Assembly: GCA_019114515.1 (NCBI GenBank)
Contig: DXFH01000022.1
Coordinates: 50,461-114,460, forward strand
Reading direction: 5' to 3'
Origin: Candidatus Limosilactobacillus merdigallinarum
GTDB lineage: Bacteria > Bacillota > Bacilli > Lactobacillales > Lactobacillaceae
Length of the DNA: 64,000 nucleotides
The notes under the pieces are model-generated. The model had not been told where the DNA came from and made no database searches. It saw nothing but the letters and a program-made list of their open reading frames with translations. Positions 40,414 through 50,350 of this stretch are shown one piece after another. The position numbers were made by a program, and so were the translations under genes. Each line of letters opens with the position of its first letter. Positions within the stretch are counted from its first letter, which is position 1.

Positions 40414-41494
40414 CACGCAGCTGCTCCAGCTTCTTAGCCTGGTCTGCCACAATTAATGCTTCGATAATTTCATCCAAGTCTCCGTCCATGATCTTATCCA
40501 GCTTGTTCAGTGTTAGACCAATTCGGTGGTCAGTTACCCGATTTTGCGGATAGTTGTAAGTCCGAATCCGTTCAGACCGGTCACCGGTACCAATAGCGTC
40601 CTTACGCTGCTTATCGTATGCGCTTTGTTCTTTTTGCTGGTAGTAGTCATAAACCCGCTGTTTCAGAATTCGCATCGCCTTTGCCCGGTTTTGCTGTTGT
40701 GAACGTTCATCCTGCATTGCAACAACAATTCCCGTTGGCAAGTGGGTCATCCGCACGGCAGAAGAGGTCTTGTTAACGTGTTGACCACCGGCACCAGATG
40801 AACGGTAGACATCGACACGGATATCTTTAGGATCCAAGTCAATTTGGACATCCTCTTCTTCCGGCAGCACACCCACCGTGGCCGTAGACGTATGCACCCG
40901 TCCAGCAGATTCTGTAACGGGGACCCGCTGAACCCGGTGGGCGCCATTTTCAAACTTCAGCTTGGAGTACACCTTGTCGCCCGTAATCATTAATACGATT
41001 TCCTTGAAGCCCCCAACTTCAGTTTCCGTCTTGTCGACGACTTCTACCTGCCAGCCTTGGCGTTCAGCGTAGTGCAGGTACATGTTGTATAAGTCAGCTG
41101 CAAACAGACTGGCTTCGTCACCCCCAGCAGCACCACGAATTTCCATAATGATGTTCTTATCGTCATTCGGGTCTTTAGGAATCAATAAAACTTCCAATTC
41201 TTTTTCCAGCTTGGCCTGGCGATCGCGTGACTCTGATAATTCGTCCTTCGTCATTGTCGTTAAGTCCGGATCATCAGTTTCTCTGAGCAGTTCCTCGTCA
41301 TCCTTGATGGTTTGGGTGACTTTCTGATATTCATGATACTTTTCAACTGTTTCACGCAAGCTGCCTTCTTCTCTTGACAGTTTCATGAACCGTTTCGTAT
41401 CTGCGATAACGGACGGATCACTGATCAATTCATTCAGTTCATCATAACGGTCGGCTACGGCCTGGAGTTTATCGAAGATTTCATTCATTTCCAT
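40406..41494 (-). CDS. prfA: Peptide chain release factor 1
   Basis: RF1 (362 residues) reads UAA and UAG. The codon recognition motif PxT is PVT in [15 protein letters not shown] and the GGQ loop is [23 protein letters not shown] precedes ATG by 8 bases, and the start shares a base with the tdk stop (TAATG). Confidence 0.97.
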   Translation of the reverse strand: MEMNEIFDKLQAVADRYDELNELISDPSVIADTKRFMKLSREEGSLRETVEKYHEYQKVTQTIKDDEELLRETDDPDLTTMTKDELSESRDRQAKLEKELEVLLIPKDPNDDKNIIMEIRGAAGGDEASLFAADLYNMYLHYAERQGWQVEVVDKTETEVGGFKEIVLMITGDKVYSKLKFENGAHRVQRVPVTESAGRVHTSTATVGVLPEEEDVQIDLDPKDIRVDVYRSSGAGGQHVNKTSSAVRMTHLPTGIVVAMQDERSQQQNRAKAMRILKQRVYDYYQQKEQSAYDKQRKDAIGTGDRSERIRTYNYPQNRVTDHRIGLTLNKLDKIMDGDLDEIIEALIVADQAKKLEQLRDE

Positions 41495-42084
41495 TATTCA
41501 TTCTCCTCTACACTCTTTAAATCGGGGTGGAAATAATGTTTGCGACAAACAGGATAATAAGACTCATTCCCACCAATCTGCACCTGGTCACCCTCATACA
41601 CTGGCTTACCATTGTGAATCCGTAAATTCATGGTTGCCTTGTGCGGGCAGAACCAGCAAATGGTCTTCATTTCTTCAATTTTGTCTGCATAGAGCAATAG
41701 ATATTTAGAGCCCTCAAACAATTCGTTTTTAAAGTCGTTCTTTAATCCGAACGTCATCACCGGAATGTTTAAGTCATCTACAATGTGGCAAAGCTGCAAT
41801 ACATGCTGCTTCGTTAAAAACTGGGCTTCATCAATCAATACACAGTAAATCTTATGATCGAGCGACTTTACCAACTGAAAGATATCCGTATCTTTCATCA
41901 CGGGTGTCACTTTACGCTTTAGTCCAATCCGACTGGCGATCACGCCGCGACCGGCACGCGTATCAACTCCACTGGTCATGAGCTCGACTGGCTTATCTTG
42001 TTCCTCATAATTGTGAGCAACTTTCAGAATGTCGATCGATTTACCTGAATTCATCGCACCATATTTAAAAAATAACTGTGCCAC
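41494..42084 (-). CDS. tdk: Thymidine kinase
   Basis: Cytosolic type II thymidine kinase (196 residues). P-loop [15 protein letters not shown], the lasso and thymidine site [15 protein letters not shown], and a zinc site made of CWFCPHKA and [11 protein letters not shown] 42084 is chosen: AAGG lies 8 bases before it and the family starts at AQLFFKYG; the TTG start at 42102 lacks a ribosome site. First gene of tdk-prfA-prmC-sua5-upp. Confidence 0.94.
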   Translation of the reverse strand: MAQLFFKYGAMNSGKSIDILKVAHNYEEQDKPVELMTSGVDTRAGRGVIASRIGLKRKVTPVMKDTDIFQLVKSLDHKIYCVLIDEAQFLTKQHVLQLCHIVDDLNIPVMTFGLKNDFKNELFEGSKYLLLYADKIEEMKTICWFCPHKATMNLRIHNGKPVYEGDQVQIGGNESYYPVCRKHYFHPDLKSVEENE

Positions 42085-42292
42085 TGTTTTCACCTTTCTC
42101 AATGCATAATGAGCTTAATTATAGCGGATTTATGGTCCCTTGAAAATAGCTGGGGCCGTCGTTTCACCTCTTCCTATAATATCACCGCTAATTATCATGC
42201 CAACCACTAAGGAGCGGATACTTTTATTTTTGTCATTAAACGGTTAAAATTAAAGCTTACGAACACTATTGTATTTTGGAAGGATTATTAGT

Positions 42293-43627
42293 ATGTCTGT
42301 AAAAAGTTCTTTTGCTGAATTTGCCGGCCGCTCAAGCTATTGGGTACTGCATAACTTATTTCACGGCGGCAGTTCTTTGCCGGGAAAGATTACCCTTAAG
42401 TTAGACCCGGATATTTTGAAAGCATTTAGCAAACGTTACGACTTAATAATTGTTACTGGAACAAACGGTAAAACGTTGACTACTGCACTAACTGTCCGGG
42501 TAGCCAAGGAAAAGTACCCTACTGTCTTGACTAACCCCTCAGGCTCCAACATGACACAAGGAATCGTCACTGCCTTCATCACCAATCCTCGTCCGCATAA
42601 GAAAGGTTTAGCGGTACTGGAAGTTGATGAAGCCTACGTAGTTCGTGTGACTAAGTACATTCAGCCAATTGCGATCGTGATGACTAACCTCTTCCGTGAC
42701 CAAATGGACCGCTATGGTGAAATTTACACGACCTACGACAAAATTCTAGCAGGAGTTAAGTACGCTCCGCACGCTACCATCATTGCCAACGGTGACGACC
42801 AAATCTTTAATACCAAAGACTTACCAAACCCCGTCATCTACTACGGATTTAACCATGAATATCATGAAGACATCAAAGCACCGGCGAATACTGACGGTTT
42901 ACTTTGCCCAAAGTGTAACCATATTCTGCACTACCATGCCATCTCTTATGCAAACCTGGGCAATTACTTCTGTCCCCATTGTGGCTTCTCACGGCCGCAA
43001 TTAACTTATCAAGTGACGTCTTTGGGTCAGATGACGCCAACGAGTTCTGATTTTGCCATTGATGGTCACCAGATGCATATTAGTGTAGGTGGTCTTTATA
43101 ACATCTATAACGCTTTAGCTGCTTACTCAGTTGGCCGCTTCCTAGGCATTGAACCATCAAAAATTGCACAAGCATTTATGGGTGATGAACGGGTCTTTGG
43201 CCGCCAGGAAGTAATCAATGTGCATGACAAAGAAGTTACCTTGATCTTGGTCAAGAATCCGGTGGGCTTAAATCAGGTGCTTGATATGATTACCACCGAT
43301 TCGGAACCATTCAGCTTTGGCTTCTTATTAAATGCCAACTACGCTGATGGTATTGACACCAGCTGGATCTGGGATGGTCACTTTGAAAAGTTATTGAATT
43401 ACCCCATCGCTCAGTACCTAACTGGCGGTGAGCGTTATCGCGATATTAGCACCCGTCTGCGGATGGCAGGCGTGGATAAGATCTTAGAAGAACCCGATTT
43501 AACTAAGGTTCTCGACCAGATTCCTAATATGCCTACAAAGCATATCTACCTGTTATCTTCATACACGGCAATGCTGCAGATGCGAAAATTAATGAAGGAA
43601 AAATGCTTCATTAAGGGAGGAAAATAA
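42293..43627 (+). CDS. murT: Lipid II isoglutaminyl synthase subunit MurT
   Basis: With GatD it amidates the D-Glu of lipid II to D-isoglutamine. Mur-ligase-like ATPase of 444 residues: P-loop VTGTNGKTLTT (53-63), a zinc ribbon LLCPKCNHILHY and YFCPHCGFSRP (about 201-240) typical of MurT, and the DUF1727 C-terminal domain. Starts at ATG 42293, with AAGGA 8 bases upstream, and is followed 1 base later by gatD. Confidence 0.95.
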   Translation: MSVKSSFAEFAGRSSYWVLHNLFHGGSSLPGKITLKLDPDILKAFSKRYDLIIVTGTNGKTLTTALTVRVAKEKYPTVLTNPSGSNMTQGIVTAFITNPRPHKKGLAVLEVDEAYVVRVTKYIQPIAIVMTNLFRDQMDRYGEIYTTYDKILAGVKYAPHATIIANGDDQIFNTKDLPNPVIYYGFNHEYHEDIKAPANTDGLLCPKCNHILHYHAISYANLGNYFCPHCGFSRPQLTYQVTSLGQMTPTSSDFAIDGHQMHISVGGLYNIYNALAAYSVGRFLGIEPSKIAQAFMGDERVFGRQEVINVHDKEVTLILVKNPVGLNQVLDMITTDSEPFSFGFLLNANYADGIDTSWIWDGHFEKLLNYPIAQYLTGGERYRDISTRLRMAGVDKILEEPDLTKVLDQIPNMPTKHIYLLSSYTAMLQMRKLMKEKCFIKGGK

Positions 43628-43628
43628 A

Positions 43629-44360
43629 TTGGCAAAGTATCATTTACGACTCGCCCACTTTTACGGTGACCTTATGAATACATACGGCGACATTGGTAAC
43701 ATCATCGCCTTACGCTACTACGCTAAGATGATGGATACAGACATCGCTGTTGACGTAATCAGTATTGACGATAAATTTAATCCTGACGATTATGACCTAG
43801 CTCTGTTTGGTGGTGGCCAGGACTATGAACAAATGGTGGTCTCCAAGGACCTGCCTTCGAAAAAAGCGGGCATTGAAAAATTCATCAACGATAACAAGCC
43901 ATTCTTAGCAGTTTGTGGTGGCTACCAGTTGCTCGGCAAATATTATGTTGGTGCCGATGGCAAGAAAATTCCTGGTATCTCTGTTCTCGGCCACTACACC
44001 ACCACGCAAAGTTCTCACCGGTCGGCCATGGAAAATGCCAGTCGATTTATCGGCAACGTCTTAATTAAGGATCCTGAAACTGGTGAAGAATATCATGGCT
44101 TCGAAAACCACAACGGTCGTACTTTCTTAGGCAAGGGAGAACGGCCACTAGGCATCGTCGAACATGGCCATGGCAACAACGGTGAGGATAAAACGGAAGG
44201 TGCAGTTTACAAGAATACTTACTGCACCTATTTCCATGGTCCAATCTTGACGCGCAACGGTGAAATTGCGAAGAGAATGTTGCTAGCAGCCCTAAAGAAT
44301 CGCTATCCTGATGCTGATTTCAGTCAGGCTGAAGCACTCCAGATTGCACCAACTTTTTAA
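43629..44360 (+). CDS. gatD: Lipid II isoglutaminyl synthase glutaminase subunit GatD
   Basis: A CobB/CobQ-like class I glutamine amidotransferase (243 residues) supplying ammonia to MurT. The nucleophile is Cys96 in LAVCGGYQLLG and the histidine is in CTYFHGPILTRN. The start is TTG 43629 with GGGAGG upstream. Amidation of lipid II supports crosslinking, relevant to the wall cluster elsewhere in the window. Confidence 0.95.
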   Translation: MAKYHLRLAHFYGDLMNTYGDIGNIIALRYYAKMMDTDIAVDVISIDDKFNPDDYDLALFGGGQDYEQMVVSKDLPSKKAGIEKFINDNKPFLAVCGGYQLLGKYYVGADGKKIPGISVLGHYTTTQSSHRSAMENASRFIGNVLIKDPETGEEYHGFENHNGRTFLGKGERPLGIVEHGHGNNGEDKTEGAVYKNTYCTYFHGPILTRNGEIAKRMLLAALKNRYPDADFSQAEALQIAPTF

Positions 44361-44374
44361 AGAAGGTGGATAAT

Positions 44375-44689
44375 TTGAACGGAGTATTTATTACAGTGAT
44401 GACTTTAGTGTTCATCGTCGAATCTTTCTGGGAGTACCGTTTATTTGTTCAATTATCGGCCGTCTTACCGGCTCCTGGTGAAAGCAAACCTGATGACGAT
44501 GAGCAGAGCCATGTTCAACGAGTGCTGGTAATGGACCGACGGTGGAATTGGCTATCATGGATCCTGATCATTGGTATCTTGGTAGTGCCAACCGACCAGG
44601 CAATGCCTTTCACCTGTTTCCTGGTCTTATTGGAAACCATTATGCTAATGCGACTTGACCGCGTAAAGCGCCGTTACGTTGACCAATAA
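44375..44689 (+). CDS. Small membrane protein after gatD, function unknown
   Basis: A 104-residue protein (TTG 44375, AAGG 7 bases upstream; a GTG start at 44366 is also possible) with hydrophobic segments at the N-terminus (NGVFITVMTLVFIVESFW) and two more (LSWILIIGILVVP; FTCFLVLLETIMLM). A proline- and acid-rich loop (APGESKPDDDEQS) separates them. It is not recognised; it is the third gene of the murT-gatD transcript, which ends in a terminator 7 bases later. Confidence 0.7.
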   Translation: MNGVFITVMTLVFIVESFWEYRLFVQLSAVLPAPGESKPDDDEQSHVQRVLVMDRRWNWLSWILIIGILVVPTDQAMPFTCFLVLLETIMLMRLDRVKRRYVDQ

Positions 44690-44695
44690 AACATA

Positions 44696-44735
44696 AAACG
44701 AGGTTGAAGGTTTGAAACGTTCAGCCTCGTTTTTC
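44696..44735 (+). terminator. Terminator of murT-gatD
   Basis: AAAACGAGGTTGAA (44696-44709) pairs with TTCAGCCTCGTTTTT (44720-44734); works in both directions. Confidence 0.88.
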
Positions 44736-44742
44736 TATTTTC

Positions 44743-45774
44743 TTATGCATCCTTATCATTTAAGTAGGCTGCAATAATTTTTGCGCGCCAGTCCAAGAAT
44801 TCCTCATTTCGGGCTGTCGGGTGGACCCGGTTCGACAGGAAAATAAAGCCTTCGTCCTCTTGGCGATCAAGCATCATAAAGGTACCAGTAAATCCAGGGT
44901 GAAAGATAACGGTATGATGGTCAGGCGTGTGGGCATGAAGCAATTTCCAGCCAAAGCCACGGTTATGCACCCCACTCAACGGTGTCTGATCACTAAACAT
45001 CAGGTTCAAGCTATCTTTCGTCAGCAAACCGTCCAGACGATCCTCAATTAAGGACCGACCATACCGTGTCAGTCCGTCCAGGCTCGCAAATAAGCCGGCA
45101 CTGCCACACTGAGATCCTAAAACTGCAGCTTTCGGATCATGAACTGTTCCACGAATCAAGCCACCACGGTGCGGATCAAACGTGGTTGGTACTGCCCGTT
45201 TGCGATCCGGATGAAAGGTCAGTTCATCTTGCAGTCCTAAGCGCTCAATGACGATTTGTTGAGCCAGCTGTTGAATGGGCTGCCCAGTGATGCATTGAGC
45301 GATCAATCCCAGGTACACGTAGCCAATATCGGTATACGCGATGTTTAGACCTAAGTTATGGCCAATTTTTTCCTGAGTGAGCAGTGCCCGAATTAGATCT
45401 TGTTTACCCAATTCATTGCGGTGCAGAATATACCCTTCGATTGCTGCGGTATGCGTAATAAGGTGGCGAATAGTCACGTCACGGTTATTAATTTCAGGAA
45501 GAAAACGCTGCACGGGATCTGCACATGCTAGTTCTCCCTCTTGCATGAGCCACGCAATCACCGGGATAGTCGCCAATACCTTAGTTAAGGAAGCTAAGTC
45601 GTACAACATGCCAGCACGTAGCTTTTCTACTTGCGGCCTTATTTGTGCATTGCCCACCACCTTTTTAATAACCTGGTTATGGTCAAAGATGGCATATGAC
45701 ATCCCCGGTACGACTTTTGCATTATACATTGACGTCATTAAATCAAGTGTCTGCTGATAACGCGTAAACGCCAT
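44743..45774 (-). CDS. Serine hydrolase, beta-lactamase/EstB family
   Basis: A 343-residue protein with the penicillin-binding/class C beta-lactamase fold. The active serine is in YDLASLTKVLAT (S62-x-x-K65), the second element is YTD (147-149), and HPGFTG is the third box region. There is no signal peptide, so it is probably a cytoplasmic esterase or D-aminopeptidase-like enzyme; the substrate is unknown. It sits downstream of the heterodimeric ABC exporter, 10 bases after it, on the same strand. Confidence 0.83.
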   Translation of the reverse strand: MAFTRYQQTLDLMTSMYNAKVVPGMSYAIFDHNQVIKKVVGNAQIRPQVEKLRAGMLYDLASLTKVLATIPVIAWLMQEGELACADPVQRFLPEINNRDVTIRHLITHTAAIEGYILHRNELGKQDLIRALLTQEKIGHNLGLNIAYTDIGYVYLGLIAQCITGQPIQQLAQQIVIERLGLQDELTFHPDRKRAVPTTFDPHRGGLIRGTVHDPKAAVLGSQCGSAGLFASLDGLTRYGRSLIEDRLDGLLTKDSLNLMFSDQTPLSGVHNRGFGWKLLHAHTPDHHTVIFHPGFTGTFMMLDRQEDEGFIFLSNRVHPTARNEEFLDWRAKIIAAYLNDKDA

Positions 45775-45784
45775 TATTTACTCC

Positions 45785-47617
45785 TTAGTCTGCTAACTGG
45801 TTGCCCATAAATTGACTGTTGTAAAGCTCGGCATAGAAACCGTTGGCCTTCAATAATGATTCATGAGTCCCCGTTTCAATGATATGACCATGGTTCATCA
45901 CAATAATCTGATCCGCTCCCTGAATGGTTGACAAACGGTGGGCCACCACAAAGCTGGTCCGATTCTTTTGCAGCCGTTCCATTGCTGACTGAATTTGTTC
46001 TTCCGTCCGGGTATCAACCGAACTGGTTGCCTCATCTAAGATCAAGATTTCCGGGTTGGCAAGGAAAGCTCTAGCAATGGTTAATAGTTGCCGCTGCCCT
46101 TGTGAAATATTGGAGGCTGATTCATTCAGTACCGTGTTATACCCATCCGGTAGTGCACGAATGAAGTCATCTGCATGCGCCATTTTGGCTGCGTTAACGA
46201 CTTCTTCATCACTGGCATCTTCTTTACCATACTTGATATTGTCAAAAATCGTGCCAGTAAACAACCAAGTATCCTGCAGAACCATGGCAATGTGCTTGCG
46301 CAAATCGTGACGAGTCATGGAACGCGTATCCTGACCGCGATAATAAATGTGACCGCCATTAACTTCATAGAAACGTTCGAGCAGGTTAATAATCGTCGTC
46401 TTTCCTGCTCCGGTCGGTCCCACAATTGCCACCATCTTATTGGCCGGAACCTTCAAATTGAAGTCTTCAATCAATGACTGTCCCTTTTCATAGCTAAAGT
46501 TGACATGGTCAAAAACCAATTCTTCGTTGGCATCGACAGTGGCATCCTGGTTAATCAGCTTCGTGTCTATATCAGGTTCGTCCAAGATTGCAAAAATCCG
46601 TTCGGCCGAAGCAATCGTCTGTTGAATCGTACTGGCTAGGTTAGCAATTTGGCTGATTGGCTGGGAGAACTGGTTGGTGTACTGCAAAAAAGCCTGCACG
46701 TTACCCAATGAAATCTGGCCATGGGCAACCTGAATGGCACCAGCCACTGCCACCATCAAGTAACCCGCATTACGGACAAAGTTCATGCACGGCCAAATCA
46801 AGATGGAGAAGAATTGCGCTTTCCAAGCAGCCTGGTAGTAATCCTGGTTCTTCTTAGCAAAACTATTTTCTTCATCTTCTTCATGGTTGAAAACCCGGAC
46901 AATGGTATGACCGTTATAATCTTCTTCCACCTGGCTGTTAATATTGCCCAAGCTATCTTGTTGCTGCTTAAATAACCGTTGCGCTACTGGTGCAACAAAA
47001 CCCACCACTAGTAAACTCAGCGGCACTGTGATACAAGCGACCAGCGTTAATTCCCAACTAATGGAAATCATCAGGGCCAACACGCCCACAAAAGTGATGG
47101 CACTGGTAATCACCTGAATCAGATTTTGTTGAATCGTCCCGGCAATATTATCCATATCATTCACCATTCGGCTCATAATATCACCGTTCTGGTGCGTATC
47201 GTAAAAGCGGACTGGCACTCGTGCCATTTTCTGCTTCAAGTCTTCACGCAGATTAAAGACAACTCTTTGTGAAATTTTGGTCATCAATACCTGTTGACCA
47301 AAGGAAAAAAGTCCCGAAAAAGAATACAGGGCAATCACTGTGATCGCAATACGACCAATCTTTGTAAAATTGATGGGCATCCGGGTGAGGTGGACACCTG
47401 AGCGCATCTGGGTATAGCCTTTCATCAAGCCCTGGTAAATGATCGTCGTTGCCTCACCTAAGATTTTAGGCGCCATGATGGAGAAAATAACCGACACAAT
47501 GGCCATGATAATCGACAAAATTACTCCCCAGCGCCAAGGACCTAGATAGGAGATCAGCCGTTTGGTAGTCGGCCAAAATGCTTGCGGTTTCTCATTTTTA
47601 CGACGATGATTATGCAT
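45785..47617 (-). CDS. Heterodimeric ABC exporter, subunit with complete catalytic site
   Basis: Half transporter of 610 residues: six-helix export domain (about 30-330), then an ATPase with Walker A VGPTGAGKTT, signature ISQGQRQLLTIARA and Walker B ILILDEATSSVD with the catalytic Glu. The partner overlaps by 8 bases upstream. This pair is of the LmrCD/BmrCD multidrug type. Substrate is unknown. Confidence 0.9.
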   Translation of the reverse strand: MHNHRRKNEKPQAFWPTTKRLISYLGPWRWGVILSIIMAIVSVIFSIMAPKILGEATTIIYQGLMKGYTQMRSGVHLTRMPINFTKIGRIAITVIALYSFSGLFSFGQQVLMTKISQRVVFNLREDLKQKMARVPVRFYDTHQNGDIMSRMVNDMDNIAGTIQQNLIQVITSAITFVGVLALMISISWELTLVACITVPLSLLVVGFVAPVAQRLFKQQQDSLGNINSQVEEDYNGHTIVRVFNHEEDEENSFAKKNQDYYQAAWKAQFFSILIWPCMNFVRNAGYLMVAVAGAIQVAHGQISLGNVQAFLQYTNQFSQPISQIANLASTIQQTIASAERIFAILDEPDIDTKLINQDATVDANEELVFDHVNFSYEKGQSLIEDFNLKVPANKMVAIVGPTGAGKTTIINLLERFYEVNGGHIYYRGQDTRSMTRHDLRKHIAMVLQDTWLFTGTIFDNIKYGKEDASDEEVVNAAKMAHADDFIRALPDGYNTVLNESASNISQGQRQLLTIARAFLANPEILILDEATSSVDTRTEEQIQSAMERLQKNRTSFVVAHRLSTIQGADQIIVMNHGHIIETGTHESLLKANGFYAELYNSQFMGNQLAD

Positions 47618-49343
47618 TTTGACTGCCTCCTTTCAGCTGTGAATCCAAGATTTCCTGGTAAACCTTGTTGTGCGCCTTTAACTCGGCATGCGTTCCTTGG
47701 CCAGCAACTTCACCATCATCCAATACGATAATGTGGTCAGCATCCGCAACGGTGGAAATTCGTTGGGCAACAATGACCATGACCGATTTTTGCATGTCTG
47801 AATCAGTTTTTAGTGCCATCCGCAATTTAGCATCCGTCTTGAAGTCCAAAGCAGAGAAGGAATCGTCGAAAATGTAAATTGCGGCCGGCTTGATGATGGT
47901 ACGGGCAATCGCTAACCGTTGCCGCTGGCCACCAGAGAAGTTGGCCCCATCTTGTTCAACCACCGCATCCAGGCCCCCGGCTTCTTTAACAAAGTCAGCC
48001 GCCTGCGCAATTTCTAAGGCGTGCCAAATCTGATCATCCGAGGCATTTAGCAAGCCAAACTGCATATTGGAGCGAATCGTCCCGCTGAAGAGGACTGCTT
48101 TTTGCTGCGTAATTGAAATTAAGCTGTGTAAGTCATGCTGCGTCATTTTAGCAATGTCTACACCATTAGCTTTGATCACGCCCTTATCTGTATTAAAAAG
48201 GCGTGGAATCAGGTTCACCAGGGTCGATTTACCTGATCCAGTCCCACCAATGATTGCTAATGTCTGACCTGAACGGACGTCACAAGTCATATCATTTAAC
48301 GCCAGTTTTTCGGCTTTTTCATAGCGGAAAGATACATGTTCAAAAGTCAATGATGCTGGTTTATGCGGATCTACTTTCTCTGCATTTTCCGGATCCTTAA
48401 TGGTCAACGGATGATCCAAAACAGCGTTCACCCGCTTGGCCGACGCTTGCGCACGGGGAATGAAAACAAAAATCATTGAGAGCATCATGAAACTCATCAA
48501 AATTTGTGTCGAGTAAGTCATGAAGGCAATCAAGTCACCGACATTCATCGTCATCCTAGAAATCAGGTCAGCCCCTAACCAGACAATTCCAACATTTGTG
48601 AATGATAAGATGAGCGTCATTACCGGAAACATGCATGAAACAATAATGAATGCCTTCGTACCGGTTTCCGTGTAGTCTTCATTAGCAACCAGAAAACGAG
48701 TTTGTTCACGTTGATCCTGGTTAAAAGCACGGATCACTCGAACCCCCGTCAGTCCTTCACGGAAAATCAAATTGATCCGGTCAGTTTTTTGCTGAATGCT
48801 GCGGAAAAGCGGCACTGCAAAGTACATAATCAAGACTACCGCCACCCCAAGCAAAGGCAGTGAAATCCAAAACACTTGCGACAAACGCGGTTCACGGTTA
48901 AATGCCAATACACTAGCGGCAACTAGCATGATTGGGGATTGCAGCATCATCCGCAACACCTGCACCATGACATTTTGAATCTGGACAATGTCGTTGGTGG
49001 ATCGGGTAATTAACGAAGAATCGCCAAATTTACTGACATCTTCACTAGCAAAACTCAAAACATGCGCAAAAATTTGCTTGCGCAGTTTAGCGCCCACTTT
49101 CATGGCCTGGGTAGAAGCAAAATAAACGTTACCAGCAGCAACTAATAATCCTAGTGCAGCCACTAACAGCATCATGCCTCCCTCATGCCAAATATAGTTA
49201 ATATCGTGCTTAATGACCCCTTTATTAATTAAGTCAGAGGTAATTGTCGGTAGATATAAATCTGCGGCTACTTGAGCGCACATAAAAATAACTGCCATCA
49301 TTGTTGGCAGCAATTCTAGGTTACGGCGTGCAATTTTCAGCAA
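47610..49343 (-). CDS. Heterodimeric ABC exporter, subunit with degenerate catalytic site
   Basis: Half transporter of 577 residues from TTG 49343 (GGAGG 8 bases before; the GTG at 49358 would cover the ribosome site). Walker A is IGGTGSGKST and the signature FSGGQRQRLAIART is intact, but Walker B reads IYIFDDSFSALD with Asp in place of the catalytic Glu, the hallmark of the non-catalytic half in asymmetrical exporters. It is encoded first, before its partner. Confidence 0.9.
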   Translation of the reverse strand: MLKIARRNLELLPTMMAVIFMCAQVAADLYLPTITSDLINKGVIKHDINYIWHEGGMMLLVAALGLLVAAGNVYFASTQAMKVGAKLRKQIFAHVLSFASEDVSKFGDSSLITRSTNDIVQIQNVMVQVLRMMLQSPIMLVAASVLAFNREPRLSQVFWISLPLLGVAVVLIMYFAVPLFRSIQQKTDRINLIFREGLTGVRVIRAFNQDQREQTRFLVANEDYTETGTKAFIIVSCMFPVMTLILSFTNVGIVWLGADLISRMTMNVGDLIAFMTYSTQILMSFMMLSMIFVFIPRAQASAKRVNAVLDHPLTIKDPENAEKVDPHKPASLTFEHVSFRYEKAEKLALNDMTCDVRSGQTLAIIGGTGSGKSTLVNLIPRLFNTDKGVIKANGVDIAKMTQHDLHSLISITQQKAVLFSGTIRSNMQFGLLNASDDQIWHALEIAQAADFVKEAGGLDAVVEQDGANFSGGQRQRLAIARTIIKPAAIYIFDDSFSALDFKTDAKLRMALKTDSDMQKSVMVIVAQRISTVADADHIIVLDDGEVAGQGTHAELKAHNKVYQEILDSQLKGGSQNA

Positions 49344-49470
49344 TTTTTTAACCTCCACTCTTCAGTAATAGGATTATTCTACTCCAATTTAATTCCATAC
49401 AAAAAGCAAATGAGCTGGCAACATTGATTGATTTGACCAAGCCAGATCATCTAAACAAAGTTCTAGTAAT

Positions 49471-49512
49471 AAAAAAGATCGGCATCACACACCTTCGTGC
49501 GCGATGTCGATC
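49471..49512 (-). terminator. Terminator of the Ser-rich lipoprotein gene
   Basis: GATCGGCATC (49477-49486) pairs with GATGTCGATC (49503-49512), followed by six T on the minus strand. Confidence 0.75.
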
Positions 49513-49540
49513 ATTAACTTTATAGCGTTTATTTGCTTAA

Positions 49541-50125
49541 TTATTTATATTCGTTTGAATTAATGTCCAGCTTGCTTACGGCATTCATCTGTGGGTTGTA
49601 CTGGTACAGGCCCTTTAAGTTAGCAACATTTTGGTCTTGGTTAGCACCCGTGTGCCGAATTTCTACTTGGTAGTTGCCATTGGCCTGCTTCGTTACAATG
49701 TAGTAGTCACCAGCTTCTTGCTTAATACCACTAGCAGCTAAGAAACTGTCCAGAACACTAACTTGTTGTACTGGTGCTTGTTCTTGCTGACGTGGTGCCT
49801 GGCTGCTTTGACTAGCTGCGTTTTGAGTAGCGGCACTGCTTTCGGTAGTACTTGGTTGTGCTTCCGTAGCAGCATTAACTTGCTCGGATGAAGCAGCTTG
49901 CTGGCTTTCACTTACTGCTGAGCTGCTGGAACTGGAACTATTGATGGAACTTTCTGATGAAGCAGCGCTCTGCTTGTGTGACTTATGATTATTACTCTTG
50001 ACAACCTTTGTTGATTCAGCTTTGTGTGAACTCGTTGTTGTTGCCGTGCCGAGAGCACAGCCACCGAGGAGGATAGCAGACATCAATAAAACTGTCGCTG
50101 TAATTACTTTCTTATGTGCTTTCAT
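49541..50125 (-). CDS. Ser-rich lipoprotein, unknown function
   Basis: A 194-residue secreted lipoprotein: basic start MKAHKK, hydrophobic TATVLLMSAILLGGC with lipobox LLGGC (Cys about 23), a Ser/Gln/Ala linker of about 90 residues, and a C-terminal domain of about 75 residues (VSVLDSFLAASGIKQEAGDY to NEYK) that looks folded. The family was not recognised. It is one of two tandem lipoprotein genes; the other (50351-50785) is broken. Confidence 0.78.
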   Translation of the reverse strand: MKAHKKVITATVLLMSAILLGGCALGTATTTSSHKAESTKVVKSNNHKSHKQSAASSESSINSSSSSSSAVSESQQAASSEQVNAATEAQPSTTESSAATQNAASQSSQAPRQQEQAPVQQVSVLDSFLAASGIKQEAGDYYIVTKQANGNYQVEIRHTGANQDQNVANLKGLYQYNPQMNAVSKLDINSNEYK

Positions 50126-50258
50126 GATAATCCCTCCTCAACTTATGCCAGTTGATTTCATATTTCTTTACATGTTTATTGTAACGCTAATGTAACATTT
50201 TTGAAACATGCTTTTCAATTTTGTAACTTTTTATTTCGAGTAGCTAACTACCCAACAC

Positions 50259-50289
50259 AAAAAGAGATCTAGTCAATTGACTAAATCCC
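50259..50289 (-). terminator. Terminator of the broken lipoprotein gene
   Basis: GAGATCTAGTC (50264-50274) pairs with GACTAAATCCC (50279-50289), with five T following on the minus strand. Confidence 0.7.
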
Positions 50290-50350
50290 TTGCATTAAAA
50301 GATATCAACTTATTCAACCCGTGGCAGTTCTATTGAAGCTGTCTTTTTCG

